In this document: positions 54,047-64,000 of the stretch, piece by piece
How the letters are laid out: each line of letters begins with the position of its first letter
How positions within the stretch are numbered: the stretch's first letter is position 1
Origin: Azolla caroliniana
Taxonomy: Eukaryota; Polypodiophyta
DNA: 64,000 nt
NCBI GenBank assembly: GCA_043228905.1
Contig: JBHGNT010000008.1
Location: 7,440,001-7,504,000 of the forward strand
Direction of reading: 5' to 3'
The notes under the pieces: generated by a model
Database searches by the model: none
The model's input: only the letters and a program-made list of their open reading frames with translations
Told to the model about the DNA's origin: nothing
Program-made: the position numbers and the translations under genes

Positions 54047-54610
54047 CATCGTTTGGCTGCACTCACAGCAAGTAGTGTCCTTAATGTTGCCATCTTGGCA
54101 ACCTGTGCAAATGTTTCATCATAATCAATTCCTTGCATCTGGGCATATCCCTTTGCAACAAGTCTTGCTTTATGTCTATTAACATTTCCATTTGAATCCT
54201 GCTTTTTCTTGTAGACCCATTTGCAACCTACGACATTTTTTCTTTTCGGTAACTTTACCAAATCCCATGTTCTGTTTTCAGCCAATGCATCTATTTCTTC
54301 TTGCATTGCATTCACCCATTTCTTATCAGATTTTGCTTCATCAAAACTATTTGGATCAGGGATATGTACCACTTTAGACATATATGCATAATGCATAGCC
54401 ATGTATGTATCATAACCAAATCTTTCAACATTTTTTTTTACCTTATCTGATCTTCTTAGTTTTTGATTTGCATCTTTGATTGCTTTTTCCATACCAGGGA
54501 TTTTCAAGCCTCGTATACCCAGCTCATCATCCAATGATGTATCTAAATCTACATCTTCCATGTTTCTAGATCCATCATCAAGCATTTCATATTCTAACAT
54601 CTTCTATTTC
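54047..54610 (-). pseudogene. Copia RT, N-terminal part, 5' of the C2 insertion
   Basis: DEAKSDKKWVNAMQEEIDALAENRTWDLVKLP, GCKWVYKKKQ and HKARLVAKGYAQ are the standard start of copia RT. The reading breaks off at AAKRW beside the GAATC duplication and resumes at 48234. Confidence 0.92.
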
Positions 54611-55568
54611 CCCTTTCTATCATCATATTTTGTGTCCTGCATTTTTTCCACTCCATGTATTTGAATCAGATTTACTACCAAAGTTTTTAGATGGTCCAGA
54701 ACATTCTATTGATGTTGAACTTTGCTGTCCAACATTGTTTCCATCTCTATGGCAATCTCTTCCTTTTTCAGATTTATTAGTGTCTTCATTTTCATAGTCT
54801 TCATCAGTTTCTACATTTTCTTTTGGGTTGTACCAGCTGCCCAACTCATCACGGCTCACTAAAATCTTTTTTTTCAACGGGCTATAACATATATACCCTT
54901 TTTGCTCCTCTAAATATCCAACAAGAACACATTTTTCAGCTTTTGGATCAAGCTTACTTCTTACTTCAGCAGGTACATGGACATAACCAAGGCATCCAAA
55001 CACTTTTAAGTGTCCTAAACTAGGTTTCCTTCCATAGAAACATTCTTCAGGGGTTACTTCATGTACTCCAGATGTTATACATCTATTTAGAATAAAGTTT
55101 GTTGTGTTTACAGCTTCTGCCCAGTAATACAATGTCATATTTTTTTCAGTCATCATGACTCTTGTTATGTTCACCAGAGTTCTGTTTTTTCTCTCAAAAA
55201 CTTCATTTTGTTGTGGAGTATATCTACATGTAAACTGTCTCCTTATTCCTTGATTACATAGAAAATCAGAAAATTCATTTGAGAAATATTCTCCTCCATC
55301 AGATCTTAAACACTTTATTCTAGTCCCGACTTGTTTTTCTACCATGCATTTGAACTTACGCAAGCAATCAAATATTTCACTTTTCTCTTTCATGAAGTAA
55401 ACCCATGTTTTCCTTGAGCAATTCATCAATAAAAGTTACATAGAACCTGCAACCACCAATTGATTGATTTTTTGTTGGTCCCCATACATCCGTATGTACC
55501 AAATCCAACAAATTTTTGCTTACATGTCTTTCATGCGGGAAAGGCAACCTGTTTTGCTTTCCATATTG
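54611..55568 (-). pseudogene. Copia integrase
   Basis: From the right: CQYGKQNRLPFP, NLLDLVHTDVWGP (first D), then after a frame break LRSDGGEYFSNEF (second D), YTPQQNEVFERKNRTL (E), and GYVHVPAEVRSKLDPKAEKC. The integrase core is complete in motifs but broken by a frameshift near 55430. An acidic serine-rich linker to RT follows. Confidence 0.9.
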
Positions 55569-55573
55569 GCATG

Positions 55574-56192
55574 TGTGAAAGTGTTTTTAGAATTCAAAGT
55601 ATTGAACACTACAAGAATATAAGGTATGGAGCATTCACATCCGGAGGTCAACAACATGAACCAAGGTCTTGAGGATAAGTCAAACAAAAAGCAAGACACA
55701 TGGAGAAAAGTAAAAGAAGAAAAAAGTGGGCCACCAAAACATAGTCTAAAACGAACGCTTATAACTCTTTCTTTTGGAAGCCAAATATCATGTTCAAATA
55801 TAGGATTAGAAAGATTATGAAGAGAGCTATCACAGCTTTTTAAAGCTCTAAATTTGGAGCTTGGATATGGGAGATATGACGATTAGAAGATCATTGTGTC
55901 ATGGCTAAGAATAGGAGATGGAAAACTTCTAAAAAAAGCGTAAAAAAGAAAGCAAGGGAAAGTTATCTAGTTGAGAAGACTTTTATGTAAAGGAAGAAGA
56001 GTAAGGTAGTGAGGGAGGAGTCTCTTTCTTGTGATGTTTTCTTTCCAATTCGTGTAGTGTTGTTTGAATTCTTATCAATAGATATTTGTAGTTGTATCTT
56101 CTTTCTCTCTTCCTTCTTTCATGATCAATAGATCTTTGTAGTTTTAGATTTATATATCTTCTTTATCTTTTCTTTCTATCATCACTCTTTCA
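55574..56192. mobile_element. 619-bp solo-LTR-like insertion in copia pol
   Basis: It is flanked by a perfect 5-bp duplication GCATG (55569-55573, 56193-56197). Removing it restores the integrase zinc-finger reading KICEACQYGK. Ends are TGTGAAAG...CTTTCA, TG/CA as in LTRs. No coding capacity was found. A solo LTR is most likely; a TRIM-type element is possible. Confidence 0.75.
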
Positions 56193-56197
56193 GCATG

Positions 56198-56520
56198 CTT
56201 CACATATTTTGCTCATCTTACAATCTTTCAACTTAGACAATCCAACCACTACATTCTTCCTCAACATATTTTTCAAGGTTTGCATACTTATGTGACCGAT
56301 TCTTTTATGCCACATTTCCACATATGAGATTACACTCATTCCTTCTACAGACATGGTTGTAATCTTTTTTGGCATATCCACATTCAACACAAACATCCTT
56401 CCTTGTCGTTTTCCTTTTGCTATTAGCTTTCCTTGTTTCTCTATAAAGCACCCATTTTGCTTAAACTTAACTTGCATTCCTTGCTCTACTATTTGTCCAA
56501 CAGTTTGCTTACCTCTGCCT
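56198..56520 (-). pseudogene. Copia GAG-pre-integrase region
   Basis: CFIEKQGKLIAKGKRQGRMFVLNVD and MWHKRIGHISMQTLKNM...CKMSKICEAC are the conserved pre-integrase H-H-C-C finger. Upstream it joins almost directly to the glycine/arginine-rich gag tail, so the CCHC knuckle and DSGAS-type protease are missing. Confidence 0.85.
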
Positions 56521-56623
56521 CAATTGCTCCCCCTGCCTCTGATGTTGTTTCTTCCACTTGTAGCTTGTTGTCCTCTTCCTTGATAATTATTGTTGGTTCT
56601 AGCTGAACCAAATTTTCCATGGC

Positions 56624-57183
56624 CTCTTCGTCGGCCTCTTCCAGCACTATTGTAAAGGGCTTGCTCCTCAGTCTCAGAGTTTCCTTTGTTTACATCATCC
56701 ATCTGATTTCTTTCTTCCACTACGAGCATTGAAACTAGATCTGGAAAGCTTGGGATGTTATCCCTCTTCGTCAGCCTCTTCCAGCACTATTGTAAAGGGC
56801 TTGCTCCTCAGTCTCAGAGTTTCCTTTGTTTACATCATCCATCTGATTTCTTTCTTCCACTACGAGCATTGAAACTAGATCTGGAAAGCTTGGGATGCTA
56901 TCCCTCTTCGTCAGCCTCTTCCAGCACTATTGTAAAGGGCTTGCTCCTCAGTCTCAGAGTTTCCTTTGTTTACATCATCCATCTAATTTCTTTCTTCCAC
57001 TACGAGCATTGAAACTAGATCTGGAAAGCTTGGGATGCTATCCCTCTTCATCGGCCTCTTCCAGTACTATTGTAAAGGGCTTGCCCCTTAGTCTCTGAGT
57101 TTCCTTTGTTTACATCATCCATCTGATTTCTTTCTTCCACTACAAGCATTGAAACTAGATCTAGAAAGCTTGGGATGTTATCC
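56624..57183 (-). repeat. 140-bp tandem repeat, four copies, in copia gag
   Basis: The unit recurs at 140-bp spacing (landmark GGGATGTTATCCC/GGGATGCTATCCC near 56753, 56893, 57033 and 57173). It encodes VEERNQMDDVNKGNSETEEQA. As 140 is not a multiple of three, each copy shifts frame and breaks gag. Confidence 0.9.
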
Positions 57184-57820
57184 CTTGTGAGAATAGATGT
57201 TTTGAAGCTTTTATATTGAGGTCCTAAGCCTCTTAAGCATATTTCCACCTTATCATCATCTTCTACCTTTACATTAATAGAAGCAAGTGACTCGCATATG
57301 CTCTTTATTTTTAGAGGATACTCATTAACTGACATATTACCTTTTTCCAAGGTATTTAGCTCAGTCTTCAACTGAAGCTTTCTAGCCTCTGTGTTTACTG
57401 CAAACAGTTTCACCAAACTGTCCCAAGCTTCTTTTGGAAGCAAAGCATCTTGTATGTGTCCAAGCATCGAATCTGAGATGTTAAGTGACAACCAATGCAA
57501 TACTTTCCTTGCTCCTTGATTCCATTCCTTAAATGCTTTGATCTGTGCAGCAGTTGCATTTTCTTCAGGGATCTCTGGAGCCTCATCTAGGTCTCCTTCA
57601 ATGTAATCCCAGATCCTTTTCCCATCAGGAAGTTTGTCATTCTGAATTTCCACGCAGGGAAATAATTGTTTTTGTCCAACTTTTCTATGACTATTTGGCT
57701 TCCATTCTCTCTTTCAAATTAGGGCTTTTGCTACGATTAACTTCACATAAAACTCTCTGATTCAGATCAGCAACCAAAACCAAACTTCTCAGATTTGTAT
57801 TGTTCCTCTTTACGAGCAAC
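57048..57820 (-). pseudogene. Copia gag
   Basis: The reading MEIQNDKLPDGKRIWDYIEGDL, then AWDSLVKLFAVNTEARKLQLKTEL and CLRGLGPQYKSF are typical of the copia capsid (retrotran_gag_2/UBN2 type). The true start may lie further upstream toward 57780. It is broken downstream by the 140-bp repeats. Confidence 0.88.
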
Positions 57821-57835
57821 TCTGCTCTGATACCA
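57820..57835 (-). promoter_or_regulatory. Copia primer-binding site (initiator Met tRNA)
   Basis: TGGTATCAGAGCAGAG on the minus strand directly follows the 5' LTR. TGGTATCAGAGC is the classical copia site complementary to the initiator tRNA-Met 3' end. Confidence 0.93.
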
Positions 57836-58214
57836 TGTTATGAAGGCGCTCCGGCTCTTCTTCGTGCGTAGCGGATCGTGATGTGCTGGATCATTAGTTG
57901 TGCTCAAGACAAAAAAAGAAGGGGAAGGGGACTTACCTCTGTAGCAAACCAAAAAGCTTTTAATTCATTACATGCATAGAAACCTCTCTCGTCTGTTTTT
58001 CTTACAACGACACTCTCTCACTACTCTCCCACTACTCTCTTACTTTTTTTTACCTAAGTATATAAGTGACTTATATATGCAGCTAATTAGCTATGACTAG
58101 CTAAATAGTTGTTTTACTTATATATCCACTAGTATCTAATTTCCTAATAGCTACTATAGGAGATCTCACTTACCAATATGCATCATATGCTTTTGTTGAG
58201 CTTGTTTCTCAACA
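57836..58214 (-). repeat. Copia 5' LTR
   Basis: It is 379 bp, visibly diverged from the 396-bp 3' LTR by many substitutions and small indels, so this element is much older than C2, which it hosts. Confidence 0.92.
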
Positions 58215-58850
58215 TATTTGGGACACGTTGTTCCTGTCAAGAAAATTCCCCAGCATCCCATCCCGGGGTGTGTTTTGCTAGGAGATGTTGCCGTTTTGAT
58301 GGTTTATTTGGCGTGGTCTTCGGCCAGACCCGCTACTTCGGTTTGATGGTGCTTGGTGGAAGCAACACCGTCAGCCACTGTGCCAATCCAACCGAAGCTT
58401 TCTTGCGACAACTGCAATCGTCGTCCATAAGGAGTCGGCCACTATTATGAACCAATCAACCTATAGGCCCTCAAATGTTGCGATGATGAAGCCGACCCTG
58501 TTTTTTGGCACGGTGAGTGGCCGGGGATGAATAAATCTATACTTGAGTAACACCCGAGCCACTTCCTGGAACATGAGATCTTCTCCACCATGCGTCCGGT
58601 ACGCCTTGCTTGCGATTGAGAACTCCCCAAAATAGTCTATCAAGATTTGGGTCAAGGGATTCTCGATGGAATATAGGCCTCCAGAAGATAATCTGATGAC
58701 CGCCTACACTATTCCTTCGGAGAGTTCTTCGAGGTCAATTGTCGTTGCAACCTTCTCCGGTTCTTCGTGCGGTTGTGCCTCAGCTACCTAGATGAAGCCT
58801 TCGAGGCCGTTCTTCATCAGCCAATCCCATGTTGCATTCGAGAGCGCCAT
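58215..58850 (-). pseudogene. Element Y extra ORF, N-terminal globular region
   Basis: It starts at ATG 58850-58848: MALSNATWDWLMKNGLEGF, then a stop, VAEAQPHEEPEKV, LIDYFGEFSIASKAYRTHGGED, YRFIHPRPLTVPKNRVGFIIATFEG. The order and spacing match residues 1 to about 130 of the aORF in element A. Stops at about 58788 and 58705 make it inactive. It is cut by the copia insertion. Confidence 0.85.
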
Positions 58851-59270
58851 GGGTTCGGTTTGTTCTTCTTCAAGGGCTTCTAAAGTTGAGCACTAGGGTT
58901 TTGCAGAAGCCTGCGCACTCTGTGCTCGTAAGATCTTTCTTTCATGAAATAAGAGTCCCTCGTGTGTCATTCAAAACCGCCTACTTTGCTTCCCGCGCAT
59001 GCACGTCGTGTACTATAATAGCATTATTACTCCGCGTGGTGTGCGTTAAATAGGCTGACGTCACGCATTTTCATGGTGACCATTCAAAATCTGGAAGAAT
59101 ATCTTTCTTTTCTTTTCTTTTCTTTTCTTTTCTTGTGCGTCCCGGGTTCCCTTGCCATACCAAGTGCCGTTGGGTCATCCAAGACATTTCGGTTGTACTA
59201 GCTCCGGTGTAATTGGAATTTCTCTGGTTGCCTTCTGCTCCTCTAGTGTCGTCGGAATTTCGCCGGTTGC
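58851..59270 (-). promoter_or_regulatory. Element Y pol-aORF spacer
   Basis: Length (about 420 bp) is similar to A (376 bp). On the minus strand CTATTATAGTACACGACG (59016-58999), GTGCATGC and a telobox-like AAACCCTAG (about 58898) are seen; the GTACACGACGTGC block is shared with A. Between 59095 and 59145 there is a TTTTC-repeat run. Confidence 0.4.
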
Positions 59271-59742
59271 CTAGTCCTTCTGTTCTTCCGGTATCGTCGG
59301 GATTTCGCCAGTTTTCTGGTCCTTATGATCCTCCAGTTGCTTCAACGGGTTTGCTGGCATTGGTCTTTTGTAATGTTTCAATAGGAATACGTTGACCCAT
59401 TTCTCTAGTAATTCCTCAGCTAGAGTACCAAGCTGATAGGACCCCTTGAACTCCCTTGTGATCCAAAATGGTCCTGTCCACCAGAACCTCAGCTTTCCTA
59501 GCATGCTGCCCATCCGAGTCTAGAATACCAATACCGGTTTGCCTATTCCGAAGTCTTTTACGTTGCGCCTTCGGTGTTGGTCCACAAAAGCTTTCCGCCA
59601 TCGTAACTCTAGCTCTAATTGCAGTAGATTGATGATCCAGTGTTCCTCCAATTCACATAATGTTTCCAACTGTATTCTTTCGGATTCTTTCTTGGTCAAT
59701 CGCTCCTGGACCTGTATCCGTTGTTGTGAAAATCCGTCACTA
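59271..59742 (-). pseudogene. Element Y pol C-terminus
   Basis: RIQVQERLTKKESERIQLE, KAFVDQHRR and GKLRFWWTGPFWITREFKGSYQLGTLAEELLEKW align with the end of element A Pol. The rest of gag-pol is absent to the right, where L2 begins, so Y has a large internal deletion. Confidence 0.85.
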
Positions 59743-60292
59743 TGTGCAGATCATGACGAGAATAGCGCGGAATATTGTCTGGCTACAACAGAGTCTTGAA
59801 TCACTTCTATTAGAATGAAACACAGTAATGGGAAATGGAGAGTACACAAGGAAATACATAGGATGTTTACGTGGAAAACCATAATAGGGAAAAACCACGG
59901 GAGCCCACAGACTCTGAACTATCACTATATGAGAAAGGTACATTTAGAGCCTCAGAGGCAATGACCTTGAGCTCTATATCTTCACCAACCAGCGGTTACA
60001 GTAGAGTATCTTTCTGTATCTCACACTCTCTCTCTTTATCGCTCTCTGTACAACAGTTACAATAGTATGACAACAACACTATGTACTCACTATACTAAGT
60101 GATTGCCCTAAGTCATATTTATACTTATATGAACTTAGGGCTATTTACAAATATAGCCACAATAGGCTTACTCAAAACATATTTACAGATATGTCTTCTC
60201 TTCCGGTTCTCACCATGTCTCCTCCAGTTCTCACCGGGTCCTCTTTATTCATCACTAGATCCCATCCGGAGAGACCGATTTCCCAACATACC
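59743..60292 (-). repeat. LTR-like repeat L2
   Basis: It is a diverged copy of L1 ending GATTTCCCAACA on the + strand. Shared landmarks: ATGTTTACGTGGAAAACC, GGGAAAAACCACGGG, ATTTATACTTATATGAACTT and the CT-rich tract. It may be the 5' LTR of element Y or an independent solo LTR. Confidence 0.55.
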
Positions 60293-60399
60293 ATGAGGTG
60301 GAACCGCCGGGGTAATGGACGGGAAGGAAATAGGGTTCACACGCACAACACAAGGAAGGCTTACACAAAAAAGGCACGAGTATTCGAACGTGTTTGTGA

Positions 60400-61400
60400 A
60401 AAGGAGAGGTGCATGGGCAAGCCCGAATCAACCCCTAGTCACAAGGCGAACGAATGCACGTGAGGAAGGCTTACACACGGACACACAAGGAAAAGGCTAA
60501 CTTACACACACGAGAGATAGAGTTTCGAATGACTTTGTGAAAAGAGAGGTGCATGGGCAAGCCCGAACGCTCCCTTGTTACAAGACACGCGAACACACAA
60601 GGAAAAGGCTTACTTACACACACGAGAGACAGAGTTTCGAATGCCTTTGTGAAAAGAGAGGTACATGGGCAAGCCCGAATGCTCCCTTGTTACAAGACAC
60701 ACGAACACACAAGCAAGGTTACACACGGGAGACACAATTTCGAACTCCTTTGTCAAAGGAGAGGTGCATGGGCAAGCCCGAACGTTCCCTTGCCACAAGT
60801 CGCACGAACACACAAGGAAGATTTACACTAACACACAAGACACGAAAGTTTGAACGCCTTTGTGAAAGGAGAGGTGCATGGGCAAGCCCAAACGCTCCCT
60901 TGCACAAGTCGCACGAACACACAAGCAAGATTTACACTAACACGCAAGACACGAAAGTTTGAATGCATTTGTGAAAGGAGAGGTGCATGGGCAAGCCCGA
61001 ACGCTCCCTTGCCACAAGTCGCACGAACACACAAGCAAGATTTACACTAACACGCAAGACACGAAAGTTTGAATGCATTTGTGAAAGGAGAGGTGCATGG
61101 GCAAGCCCGAACGCTCCCTTGCCACAAGTCGCACGAACACACAAGCAAGATTTACACTAACACATAAGACATGAAAGTTTGAATGCCTTTGTGAAAGGAG
61201 ACGTGCATGGGCAAGCCCGAAACGCTCCCTTGTCACAAGATACACAAACAAACAAGCACAAATGACAATAACATATAAGATACGTAAGTTTGAATGTCTT
61301 TGTGAAAGGAGAGGTGCATGGGCAAGCCTGAAATGCTCCCTTGTCACAAGACACACAAACAAATAAGCACAAATAACGATAACATATAAGACACATAGGT
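60400..61400. repeat. 110-bp minisatellite, nine copies
   Basis: The landmark GCATGGGCAAGCCCGAA (with variants) starts at 60411, 60551, 60663, 60766, 60876, 60985, 61095, 61205 and 61316; spacing settles at 109-111 bp. Copies near 60876-61205 are the most alike. Each unit has a GGGC-AA-GCCC hairpin, GTGAAAGGAGAGG and CACACAAG. Long readings through it exist on both strands but are produced by the repeat. Confidence 0.93.
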
Positions 61401-62095
61401 GAAACCAAACATTAGTTTATTACAATATAATAGATTTACATACGTAGCCCTCATGGGATGCACACTTAGACTATTTACAAATATAGTCTCCCAAGTTGGC
61501 TATTTACACGATTCCGGATTCGGCCTCGGCCGAGTCACTCATCAACTCGGCTCCTATTTTCCGACTCTTCAACTGTCAATTGAGTAGAGCTACCGCGTTC
61601 CTTCTCCCTCCCCCCCTTGTTCACTAGAATAGGCTCTTCTTATTTACAGATTTAGGATTGCTTGCCTTTTTCCCCTAAAAAAAAAGCTTGTCTATATGAG
61701 TCGACTTTTCTTTTCCTCAATATTTCTGTTTTCTAGCCCCAAATTTCACATGCTTTGGGTTAGCTTTCTTATGCATCTTTTCTTTTCTAATTTGGACATC
61801 TGACGAGGAAATTATGAGCTTTTCTCTCTACTATGCTCCTCATATCCACGCATGCTTTTTTTTTCTCTCCATCTTTTTGTCTACTTTTGAAAACCGCCTC
61901 TAACTTAATATTCATCATTATTTATTGTATGGTTCAATCCTTTGACCATTTATTTATAAGGAATTATCTTTGGCAAACGAAAAAGTATTTTTGCTACCAA
62001 TAAAGTTGACTTCACAGTACTAGTTTATTTGAACTACTATTTTACTTCTTTTGGAGGGTGGTTTCACAGTATGTGTAAGAAACATCACGACACCA
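61401..62095. other. LTR-like and AT-rich sequence without a gene
   Basis: GACTATTTACAAATATAGTC at about 61469 resembles a motif in L1 and L2 (GCTATTTACAAATATAGCC), hinting at a related degraded LTR. The remainder is AT-rich; nothing else recognisable. Confidence 0.35.
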
Positions 62096-62099
62096 TAGA

Positions 62100-63438
62100 C
62101 TAGGAACCTGAAATTTTATGGGCATGACCGCCTCTAGCCTGAATGTTAATTGGTACGGTGTTATCTAGATACTTGTTTTGTACGTCGTCCGATATGCCCA
62201 CAACACACTGTGCAATTTTGTATCCCAATCCGTCCAGATTTTGTTCACAATCTTCCGGAGGATGTTTTGAAGCGTCTTGTTGTTGTTCCTCAAGCTCGAC
62301 AGTGCCAATCAATGATTTTTGGATAATCACTCGATCCTTGTGTTCTTGGGCCAGCAACCACGATACTTACTGTAGACGTTGGGCAAGCCATTCAACTAGT
62401 TCATATGATGTGTCGAATTGCATAATGGCTGCCAATTCATGTGTTGTTGGTGGAAGTTTGGGTACGCCTAATACTTCTCTGAGATGCATCAATGATGATT
62501 TTCCTTTCTCTACCCTGCTTGTGTCACTTGGATCGACACATCTTTGCTTTTCTGCTTGCTTCTGTTGTGTTTCCACTCTCTATCATTTCTCAGTTGGTGC
62601 TTCTTTGTCCAATTGTGGGTATCGTTGAGCTTTCTGCTTTGTTCGTCCCATTTGTTGCGTTGCGTTTGGATTCTGAACGTGTTCTCTAACAAGTGGAGGT
62701 GTTGGAGTCTGTGTCGACTCTAGCACTGTGGTGTTAGGCATAGGAGTCGTTATTGGCTCCTATTGTTGCTTGGGTACAGCTTCTAAATGTCAGAACGATT
62801 CCGACTATTGTGTGTCGATAGTTGTCGGCTCCGGTTCCTGCCATTCTTCTCGTGACACTTCTCTCCGGGTCCTTGATGTTGTCTGTGGCATTGATTGCCC
62901 CCTTGTCCTTGGGGTGCTACGCTGACCCTCCAAACTAGGTATCGGGCAGAGTATTGTAAGCCATCTAGCGAATATATGCTTCATGGGTTTGCCATTTTGA
63001 ACCGCTCTCTGAGTGTCTCCCCGTCATGTAGCCCCAGTCGAACACATCCCCTTCATATGTAGATATAATAAAACCTGCCCATTTTTAAGGCATACAATAG
63101 AATCGGGGACTGATGAATGCGACCTCTAACAGAAACTTGGCGACCTTGTGAAAGAATTCATCTTGACCACCTTGAGTTTGATACGCTTTGGTCGATGGCG
63201 AATAATCACCGAAATATGACCGCAACACTTTCGGTTCTAGCTTTTCCATTGCATCAAATCCTTCTCTTCTAAGATTAAGGAAGCGACGTACCTGTTTGTT
63301 GGTGATTTTGGCGACGTCGATTTGATGGATTATTTCTACGGCACGTGGGTGTGGTTCGGCCTCTGCAACTTGCAAATACCCTTCCAATCCTTTATTGTGC
63401 AACCACTATCGCAGTCTATCTGATACAGGGATCGGCAT
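62100..63438 (-). pseudogene. Element G extra ORF
   Basis: From ATG 63438: a stop soon after, then WLHNKGLEGYLQVAEAEPHPRAVEI, ITNKQVRRFLNL, VLRSYFGDYSPSTKAYQTQGGQD and FISPRFYCMP, parallel to the N-terminal region of the aORF of A. Further down, ELAAIMQFDTSYELVEWLAQ and IIQKSLIGTVE match element B (SFELVDFLAR, MIQRALIGEIE). Several stops are present. It shows the family is diverse but collinear. Confidence 0.8.
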
Positions 63439-63837
63439 GTTCTCATCTTGGGAGATGTCAAAACTATTGACCAATGGATAGTTGTATTGTTATGTGCAGA
63501 GAGAAGAAAATATATGTACTCTGTGCACTCAAAATGTTTTCTGTTTTTATGAGATAGAAAGTGTGAAGGTAGGGTTTTGAGGGAATAGACATTTCATTTT
63601 TTCGAGGAAAACATAATATACTATTTATGACAGTATGCTATTTATGACAATGATAGTACGAATATAGTAATAAAAGCTCCACCACTCATAATGAATGTTG
63701 CATGATTTTGTGGCTTGTCCATATATAGTCTGAAAAAGACAATGCCAAGAAGTCATCATGCTTTTTCTGTTATCTATTTGCCAAGACTAATTTTCTGGGT
63801 TTTTTTATTTTAGATTTACATTCATGAGTTTGCCACG
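63439..63837 (-). promoter_or_regulatory. Element G pol-aORF spacer
   Basis: The spacer is about 400 bp, again similar in length to A and Y. On the minus strand it carries CTATATATGG (about 63729-63720) and AAAACCCTACC (about 63578-63568), at positions comparable to TATA-like and telobox-like motifs in Y. Confidence 0.35.
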
Positions 63838-64000
63838 TCACGGTGGGGTTGGTTGACAATCGGTGTCGACTCCGTCTTGAAATGGATTTGTTGGCATTGA
63901 TCCCTTATATGGTTTTAGTTGAAAACCATTTACCCATTTCGGCATGATTTCTCCTGAGAGTGTGCCGACCTGATATGTACCATTATTGTTGTCGACTATC
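63838..64000 (-). pseudogene. Element G pol C-terminus (cut by window edge)
   Basis: NGTYQVGTLSGEIMPKWVNGFQLKPYKGSMPTNPF aligns in parts with the end of element A Pol (GSYQIGTLAGEV, GFRLKPYRGPMPKNPF). It stops at TGA (63840-63838). Upstream pol lies beyond base 64000, so its integrity is unknown. Confidence 0.85.

Larger units (their letters stand above)
46554..58214 (-). mobile_element. Ty1/copia element, defective, hosting C2 and a solo LTR
   Basis: LTRs are 46554-46949 and 57836-58214, both TGTTATGAAGG...TCTCAACA on the + strand. Flanks TATCT and TATTT form a 5-bp duplication with one change. An initiator-Met-type primer site and a polypurine tract are present. The gene order gag, integrase, RT, RNase H (right to left) is the copia order. 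C2 (48240-54041) and a 619-bp insert split pol. The gag zinc knuckle and the protease appear deleted. Confidence 0.93.

Noticed and set aside
60537-61362. Proteins encoded through the 110-bp array
   Set aside because: Several frames on both strands stay open because the repeat lacks stops; there is no start context or homology.
60400-61400. CRISPR-like array
   Set aside because: The spacing is regular, but the whole 110-bp unit repeats with no unique spacers and the context is a plant nuclear genome; it is a minisatellite.

Overview
The window is plant nuclear DNA. The only cellular gene I can support is psbS (photosystem II 22-kDa photoprotection protein) at 59-2411 on the + strand, with three of its exons; the first exon, with the transit peptide, lies upstream of the window. 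Nearly everything from about 3.2 kb to the end is nested retrotransposons and their relics. The mix (a chromodomain Ty3 element that looks self-primed, a Ty3 element whose reverse transcriptase resembles fungal-type Ty3, and an OTA-like Ty3 family with an extra ORF) would fit a lycophyte, fern or bryophyte at least as well as a flowering plant, but the species cannot be fixed from this sequence.

Layout. 2.4-6.2 kb: psbS 3' flank, then LTR and ORF relics, including the 3' end of an old element (R1: extra-ORF tail, hairpin, LTR). 6237-11981: element D, a Ty3-type element with 723-bp LTRs, inserted in an older relative of itself (D', 5.99-6.24 and 11.98-12.43 kb). 13985-42480: a LINE on the minus strand, split by element B (14843-40195, target duplication CATTT). 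B is a dead Ty3/OTA-like element. Element A (15212-25095, target duplication ACGCC, LTRs differing at 2 of 420 positions) sits in its 5' LTR, and chromovirus C1 (33454-39610, target duplication GAAAG) sits in its extra ORF. 42.5-46.4 kb: remains of further A-like elements (H, X). 46554-58214: a Ty1/copia element on the minus strand that hosts chromovirus C2 (48240-54041, target duplication GAATC) and a 619-bp solo-LTR-like insert (55574-56192, target duplication GCATG). 58.2-60.3 kb: the 5' part of the A-like element Y that received the copia. 60.4-61.4 kb: a 110-bp minisatellite. 62.1-64.0 kb: another A-like element, G, running off the window.

The main result is the A/B/X/Y/G/R1 family. Besides gag-pol, these elements carry a long extra ORF (aORF) between pol and the 3' LTR. 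It has a conserved N-terminal globular region, a long coiled coil and a conserved SILDIL-like C-terminus. In A it is intact (899 aa). In place of an ordinary polypurine tract, five copies have a conserved small stem-loop directly before the 3' LTR, with covarying stem pairs. The spacer before the aORF has TATA-like blocks that may be an internal promoter. Separately, chromovirus C has the Tf1-type self-priming layout: a 12-nt PBS complementary to sequence about 33 nt downstream of its TATA box. Families C and D both carry an antisense tRNA-like A-box/B-box pair in U3 with the same 32-nt spacing.
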